A DNA stretch of 64,000 nt from Acanthaster planci (Eukaryota > Echinodermata > Asteroidea > Valvatida > Acanthasteridae): the NCBI RefSeq assembly GCF_001949145.1, contig NW_019091466.1, forward strand, positions 2,279 to 66,278, given 5' to 3'. Below, one piece after another: positions 12,701 to 21,700 of the stretch. The translations under genes and the position numbers were made by a program. The stretch's first letter is position 1. Each line of letters opens with the position of its first letter. The notes beneath the pieces are model-generated. The model made no database searches. It had not been told where the DNA came from and was given only the letters and a program-made list of their open reading frames with translations.

Positions 12701-15700
12701 GATCCTGCCAAGCAGGAGAGTTTAGATAGCGAAGCAATCCCTGACCCCATGGAAGGAGAACAGACATGGCCAACCGAAGAAGAACTAGCCCAAGCAGAAG
12801 GTAAGGTCTTATCTGAATCGGCTATTCTGTGACTGTGATATTAGCTTTTTGCATTGATGCACTAGGCTAAATGGACGTAGCCTTAGAAACAGTGACCTTA
12901 CGTTTGGTGTTTCCTTATGGCATGGCATGATACAGTATACTTGTTTTCCCTTAGATGGGATGCCAGTCCAATACTGATTATCCTAGCTAATTCCACAACC
13001 TTCTTAAAGCCCTGGCATACAAGATGATTATGGTCAGGAAACACTATGTTTTAAAAATATTCAAGATTTCAGAGCACTGTGAAGGGCCACTATTTCAAGA
13101 TGCATGACATCATTTTTGTCATGCACTCATTGAATACAGGTCATTTGAATAATAACACAGGTCATCAACACTTCCGCATGCATGTGACACATGCACACCA
13201 AGCGCTCATGCATGGATTACGACAGCCCACGATGATTCACTCATCTGGGATGTATTTCATTCAAAACATTTTGTAAAACGTCCTTCCTAGCACCTTGTAT
13301 TGGGCATTGAGGATGAGCGACATTTATACTTCAGCTACATGTATTACTGCTTGCCTTTTCCAAAACTTTAACCTTTGACCTTATTTTGCCCCCTGCAGCT
13401 GCACTGAAGGAAGCCAACACCACCAAGACCTCAAAGCGAGTTCCTAAAGGCACATCTGAATACCAGGCAACCTGGATCATCGATAGTGATCATGAAGATG
13501 AACCATTGGTGAACGTAAATTTGTTACTTATTCATGATGAATAAGGAATTTTTATTCCAACAGCATAATTTTAATTAAATGAAATAATCTATATAGAAAG
13601 CATGTTTTTATCTTTCAAAAAAGCTGATAAATACAATAACAATGAAACTTTTCTCCTAAAACTACTGCTTTATAAAGAAAATTGTCACTTGAAGGACAGT
13701 CTTAAAATATCTAAAGAAACATCTTTATACAGTTCATAACATTTCAATATTTTTATTTTATTTGTAACGGTAGCAATTGGCCATTAAGGAAGTCCACTTA
13801 AATTATTTGATTGAGGACACCAAAGGACAAGCAGCTTTATGAGGAGAGGAGTCAACATGCACTTGTTCCAATAATATCACAAAGCTTGTTATTTCACCCT
13901 GACTTTTAGGCTCACAATCGCAGAACTGTAATTCAAGCAACTCCAACTCCACTTAATTTTGGGGTGTTTGGATTCTAAAGTTTATTAACTCACTAGTTCT
14001 TACTCTAGATTAATTCCTTAACTGCCCAATTCTCCAAATTCTAAGGTACAACTGTCTCTCATGCCAGGTCAGTGTGGGCCTGTGTGGACTTGGCCTTCCA
14101 GAATACACCTGATAACATGGGGTGTAGTGTACACAAGAACAAAATCTGATACGAACACACAACAGGCACCACTCAAACCCAATATGACACAACCAAAGTG
14201 CAACACTATGTATGTGACCTAAATGTAGGTTTTTTGGATAAAAGTTGTAAAAACTTTTCCTCTAAATCACTCCTTTAGCAACACACTATAACACAACACA
14301 CTAACTGACTGTGAACTGTACCAACCAGTAGTGACAGACACAGTGATACACTGCATTGAAAACACATGGCTGATACACAATCTTCATTACCATCAATCAA
14401 TGCACAAGATACTTACACTAAGGTGTCCACACTGCAAAGGAACAATTCAAATTATCACCTTACTGGCTTAATGGGCATTTGTTATACACTCAGAAATAGT
14501 TTAGCATTATGCTAAGTTTATAAATGCCCCCAAAACACACTTTCCTATGTAACAAAAGGCAAAAATATTTTGTGTCCGTGGGAGTGATGAGATAAATACC
14601 AACCCCCCCCCCGCAAAAAAATTATTGATACGGATATAACCCACTAAGGAATGGCTGTTTTCCTTTTTAGGGTGAAAGTGATGATGATACCAGTGATGAC
14701 AATGATGATGACGACGGTGACTTTCAAGATGCCGTGTCCCAAATTGACAGTGATGATGGTAGACTTGCTCCTAGTCAAACTGGCACTGATATGGATTATG
14801 AAACTGTGAGTTTTATTCTGGTTGTAAAACTAAGTGTGCATGTACCCGTACATCCTTGACTGTCACTTTTTGAGTTCCAGTTTTAGTCTCATTTTCCCCA
14901 GTATTTCAAGTTGAACCCTTCGTAAACTGCTATGTAATTAGACACTTGCACCTCACCGTCCAATCTGTTGGAATCAAATTCCGTAAATCTTGATAACTCA
15001 AAGTCAAAACCCTGTTTATGTCAAAGTTACACCTCATCCCCGCAATAGGCTTTTATGCATGAAAACACCTCCATATCTCAAAATGCCTACACCACTACAT
15101 CTACTTTCAAAGTTTTCGTCACATTGCTCCAAAAAAGACGGTCGCAAAATGCTTCAAAAGGTATATAAAGGAACGTCACACAAGGGTTACGAGTCATCAC
15201 TGCCAAGCGTGCATTGTCTTTCCAGACTGTGACCTCTATATGCACACTGCATGATTCCTCACTTGACTCTAGGAACCAACTGGTAACCACAACACATGCT
15301 GGCTTTCAAGCTACATGTACATGTAACCTGATTGCTACAATGGACCCAGTTGCATCTCACATGCAGGCAGTCCAATCACTGACTCTGTAGCAGCCATTGA
15401 CCAAACATACATAGGAAAGCCTAATTGAAAACAAACCCTGAGTATGCACTGCTTCTTGTACTGTAAACACTAGGTATCAAATGAATGAAAGATTTACCAG
15501 AGGGTGGTACAACATTAAATTATTAATTATCAGTAGGAAAGAAATTTTGAGGTAATGACAAAATAAAGCCTTGGTAAAACGATGATTTGTGAGTAAATCT
15601 GTGCACTGTTACAAGGCTCGAAATTAACGGGCGCAGGTAGCTAAAATGCACCCGTTTGTCTCAGAAATGCGCCCGTAAATCATAATGACGGGCGCAATTA

Positions 15701-18700
15701 CTTACTCCTATTTGATTCCACGTACCTGAACATTTTTACCGTTTGTTTCTACTTTTATCATGAAAAATACCCGAACTTTTTGACTTCACTTCAGATCAGC
15801 CTTGTTGCGGAACTATAACACAGTACAATTTTTTTACGATGTCACTGTGCGCACGCCGCAGTCTCACATGCGATGCATGCACACATGAACATACACACAC
15901 ATACCCACGGCCATTGTCACAATCTTGCTGAATGGTCTACACAGTGACCATGTCTGAATCGATACAGCAGGAATTTACACACAGTTGTATGGAAACATGT
16001 GGTTTTGAACCATGCTCCAAAATACAGTAGCTGGAACATGTGGTTTTGAACCATGCTCCAAAATACAGTAGCTGGAACCAGCAAAACCAAAGTCTCAGCC
16101 TAATCCACTCATTTCAAAATGCTCGATTGCTGCAGTTACTTCCCTTTTACGTCTGTATGCATATGCACATTATAAAGGCCTGGTGCCCAACTTTTTGCGA
16201 AGTGTCACTGAGCACATGTTTGAGGTTCCGGGTGGTCGCATATTTGTTGTACCTCACATGCAACCCGCAAAAATAACAACTCGATCAAGGTTTTTAAGCC
16301 GTAAGTTATCAGTGTCATTAATTTAAACAAAAGCAACAGCAAGAACCAGGGTCTTTCCTTATTTTCTTGAAAATATGTCTTTAATATTGTATGGGAGCTA
16401 CTTGCTCCCATAAACTGACAAATTCAGCTGTGTAGGGAGCGAGTACTTGCTCCCATGATGATTAGCCCAATTTTGAGCACTGCCGTTAGAATTAATAAAC
16501 AGAAGAATATAACTTCAAAGACGTTGCCACTCTGGAAGGAGTTGGTTTCAGTTATGCACATATTGCTTGTATGTGCATGTTGACTCAATAACTGGGGAAC
16601 TTTAGTTTTCTCAAACTTCTGATAATTTGAATTTTTTATTGATTGCCCCAAGGTTGAGTGATCGAGAGTTTACAGTACATTGCTTCTTTGCAAAGATCAA
16701 AAGTGTGTTTTTATCAATATTTGATATTGCCACTGACACCTGGAAAACAACATTTAAATTTTAATAGTTAGATTGAAGTATACAAGAGTACGTAGTCATC
16801 ACAAAAATTTAAATAGTTACTGTTTCTTTATTTCTCATTTTTCCGTGGTAATTACATTATGGTTTCAATTTTAAGTACTGTTTTGGAATCCATGACTTTT
16901 TATTCCTAGATAAGTATTACCGAGGGCAACAAGGCTAATTATGATGCTGACTATGATGAGGAACAAGAAAAAGCAATGTAAGTGAACAAACAGGGTTTTT
17001 TCTTGCTTCCTAAGCAAATACTTGAATAGACATGTTGTCATCTTTTAAGATTATTGTAAGACCAATAGGGATGAAAATCAACAACTTTGCACTGGAAGAT
17101 GTATAAACATGCTTTGGCTACCTGTATGATGCATGAGCTGATGGGTTAAAACATCAAGTTCGCCTAGACTGAGCTTCTGTTGATTTTCAGTATGCTAATG
17201 CCTCAATAGGTGCTGCGTCTTGTAATAAATATCACTCCATGGGACTGCCCAAGAGTGTTGTAGAATATGATGTTACAGTGAGAAATATCATACAAATATT
17301 GTTCAGATGTCTCTAGCCAATCGATATTGTAGAGATTTAACTGTGTTTCACAAGTTGTCACTGTAATTTTTGTTTTTTTTTATTTGAACATTCTGTCAAA
17401 ATAATACCATCTGCTACTGGTGAACACTTCTAATTTCATGTTTTAGCTAATTTGTTTTTCAACCTATTATTATGCACATTAATATAGCTGGTGGCATTAT
17501 GGAAACATTTTTTCTATAGTCTCAAATTAAACCTAGATATGAGGCAGTAGATTAGGAAGCAGGCTATTTTAAAAGTGTTCAAAAGCACAAGTATACATTA
17601 TCATATTATACATGGATTTTTTAAGACTTTCTTTTTATATGTCAGACTTCAAAAGTAAATTAGACTACTATTAATTTATCTCACCCACAGATTCTGTATG
17701 TTGATGGGCCGAGTGCCAGTCACATTATTTTTCTTTCTTCCTGTACATGGTCAAAACTATATTCATAGCAACCAAAGTATTATACCCATAGCAACCAACT
17801 TTACACATAGCGACAGGTATTGCATGCAAATACAAACAGATGTGCACACTGTGCGTGCTCGCACTCTCAAGTATTAATGATAGGGCGTGTGCTACAGATG
17901 TGGGTTGGAACGATTCCTCTTGTCTAATAAAATCAGCTGCAGAAATGTCCTTGTCATTGTTCTGTGCCAGGCTTGAGAAGTATCGAGAGGAACGTATGCA
18001 AGTCATGTTCCCTGATGAAGTGGATACGCCGATGGATGTACCAGCAAGGCAACGCTTTGCAAGGTGAGCTCCTAGTGCATGTGATGTTGCTCTTTGCTCT
18101 GCCACTGACTTAGTCCCCTGCTTGGACTGTGTGTATTGTGTTCCAGTCTAGTCCATTGGCTCAATTGCCCCACAGAAATCTCAGGGAAGCTTCATTCCAC
18201 CCACACACTGCTGGTCTGTGCCAGTTGGTTCAAATACATGTGCTGTGTGTGTATCATGCATACCTGTACAAGAGCTCTTCAGAGCATTGTTACCTACACA
18301 TAATATACTCACATAGTAGCATTCATGTTAAACTTATTAACCCTTGACCTTCAGCATTCGCAGGAGCAATACGGTCAATTCACAATAGTGCACCTCCAAG
18401 AGTTTGCAATGTGTTGAACAGTCACAGTGCACGAAATGTGTCAACCCAATTTGCATGTGGAAAGACAGATTTCACACACTGTGATCAGTCAACGAGTTGC
18501 TAACTCTTGGAGGTGCACTATTGTGAATCGACCGAATTGGACATTATTTGATGTCTTGAGTCGGGCTACACACATTACATGTACCTAGGAAGAAACGATA
18601 GATAACAGTCAGAATCTGGACTACCACTAGCCCCTTGATTAGAATCCATAGTACAGTGCAACCTCCAGCATATATGTAGTACTACTTGGATATGGTCATA

Positions 18701-21700
18701 CTGTGAGCTTAGCAAAACCAGGAATCACATTATGTCATATATTGTCGAGTAGGGATAAGTTTAATTGGTGTCTTGAGCTTGGGTGACGTCAGCCCCAGTT
18801 TGTTGTTTCACCAGGATGAATTTTATGAGATGTATGATTTGTGGCAGATCTAAAAATAAACTGCTTTCAATTTCCCTATTTGAATCTGAAAAATGAGTGA
18901 CTTGCACTGGAAAAGCTGGTTGCATTGTAGATGGGTCAGCGAGGTTGTACTGGAGGCTTGAGTCCATTAGGTTTTATTTTATGAGTTCACAAAAATATCA
19001 AAGCTTTCAAGTGAGATGTTGTTGAGAAAGTATTTTGGCAATAGCCAGATAAAGGTACATGTATAATTGGCTTACTAGCTCACTGCTCTGTTTTGTGATA
19101 AGAGTATAAACATAATCCTTCAGTGAAATAAGTTTGTGTTCATATTTATTTTGTCAAATGATTTACCAACTTACAGAACTAGCAGCTACCCATGGCAACT
19201 GATTCTTACAGTTTATATCTTACTGTTTATTCCTTATTGTAGTATCGTCCTTGTAAGACAAGAGCCATTACATGTTTGTGCTTTCCCTTTGGCCAGGTAT
19301 CGAGGACTGAAAAGCTTCCGTACATCACCTTGGGACCCAAAGGAGAACCTACCCCAAGACTATGCCCGTATCTTCCAATTTGAGAATTTCAATCGTACAC
19401 GGAAGCGCATCGTTGGAGAGGAGAGAGCAGGAGGAGCTCAGGTAGATCGACACTTTGCTGAACATGAAAAAACACACAGAAAAACAAGATGCAAGTTTTG
19501 AGCTTTAACATATGAGCAGAAAATGAATGAAGGCAAATCTGGTACAGATTATTTGCTTTAATGTGTTTTCTGCCACATCTTTAGAGCTAGAAATTGTTTT
19601 TGAAATAAAGAGAGACAATCAGAAAGCAAAGTAAAGACCCCCAAAAAATATTATAAACCGGTGAGAAAGATAATTGTGTGGAAAACACTCCGTTCATTTT
19701 TTTACAGACTGGTAACTACATAACCATTCATATCAGCAATGTCCCTCGAAGTTTCTTTGGTAAGACATCCTTTCTTCATTGACTATGACCTAGCAATTTT
19801 TTGGCCAGTACTGCGCATAATTTAACTTCATCTGACTGAATGCAAGAGCCATCAGTGTTTTCAAGGAAATGTCCTATTTAAGTGATGATTTTGTATCTTA
19901 TGAATACATAAATGCACCAGATAAGATGTCACGTGTGATATGATAATGCAGTTTTGGAAGAGAAACAAGCTAGGCAGTCAGTTTGAAATAATGAATGAGT
20001 TTAATTTCAAAGTGTATGTAAAGATTTTGTAGTTTTGATACAAAGTGATTACTGTTGCTTGTATTTTTGATTAGCATAGTTATTCAGATTGCATCCACTT
20101 ATTTTTTAACCCAAGTACCTCAGCAGTTTCTGAAAGGAAACATCCTGAATCCCTCCAAATGTAATTTGCCAAACGTCATAAACTTACACCACTTCCGAGA
20201 TTCATGCAGTTAAATTATTGTGCCGCAGTGCAAATTAAATTTATGGCTAAGTTTTCAAAGGACGTTAGTCTTATTTGAAGTAGCAGTCACTGATCTCAGT
20301 ATTTCTGAATTCTCCAAACCTTCTTGTTGATGTTAAAAAATCTTGTGGATAATTTTAATGTTGATATTTCCAAACAGGTGCCATGTCTAACTTTCAAAAT
20401 CATTTTCTCTCTGCAGATGATTTCGAAGCAAGCAGTCCACTTGTCATATTTGGCCTGCTGCCACATGAACAGAAGGTCAAGTCAACTCATTTGTTTGTTT
20501 ATTCAGTGGCATGATACATTGTATAACAAAGTAATTTTACTGGAAGTGGCAAGAATTAAAAGAATATAAAAAAAAAGAGAATAAAATAAAACAAGTTGTT
20601 CAGCAATGTATTCTGTCGAGATGCTATTTGGAATGAGATGCAGGTGGCTGTTGGAAATTGGTGGTGGTATGAGAAGTGTGAGGATATGTTTTCTTTGAGA
20701 AAATGTGAATTTCATACTTACTTGAGGTGCAGGAGTTCCTTATGGTATACAAGTAGCTCATCCAAGATGGCATATTAACATGCAGGGTATTCCTAAGTGG
20801 TAATGCGAAGGATGTGGAAACACATTCCAGTGAATTCTGTATGTGTAACATCTATACTTGACCTCACCCTTGAGTAATTTCCATTGAGTTTGTACCCACA
20901 CAGAGGTTCAAACTACTCTGTAAAGGTTGAGCTTTTGTGTAGCCCTCAAGTTGCTATGGGCCCTAGCCAAGAAATGCAGCAAAGTTGCTCCCTGACACTG
21001 TCTCAGAGTTTTGAAGAAGTGATAGTGTAAGAGATTTCACACAAATCTTGACCAGATGACCACCTTGGGACAGTATTTGTGAAGTCCAACTATGTAAAAG
21101 ACTGTTGTGGTGGTATCTGGTCAATTCAAGAAGTTGGGATCTTTAGCTGAAAATAACGTGCATGATACAAGTGTGTTGTGGAATAAGACCATCGGCAGTC
21201 GGTTAATTGTGTTGGTTAATATGCAAGAAGTATGTAGGAAAAGCATTTAAAAAGCACAGACATAAAGAAGGGTAAGTCAAAAAAGTGCCATAGAACTATT
21301 TCACTGAAATTACTGCTTACTAACCTGGGATGTCATTTAAAATCTGGACTTCGTCTTTGCATTCCTGATACAGATGTCAGTGATGCATATGGCAATCAAG
21401 CGATATCATAACTTCACAGAGCCTGTAAAAGCTAAGGTGAGACAACACATTCGAACATTGCTGAAACCCGTCAGGGTTCAGTGTGAAGAAGTATGTAAAA
21501 TGTAGACATTTGTGAACATTCAACATCAGGGACATTAAGCCGCAAAGAATCTCCTACAAGTTTATAGTAATCCTCGAAGAAAATTTTTGCTATTTCCAGA
21601 CATTCACTACAGGGATTTTGCTTTATCCATGATTTTTTTTTCAGGAGAGATTGATCTTCCAAGTTGGTTTCAGGCAGTTCTCAGCTTGTCCAATCCTTTC

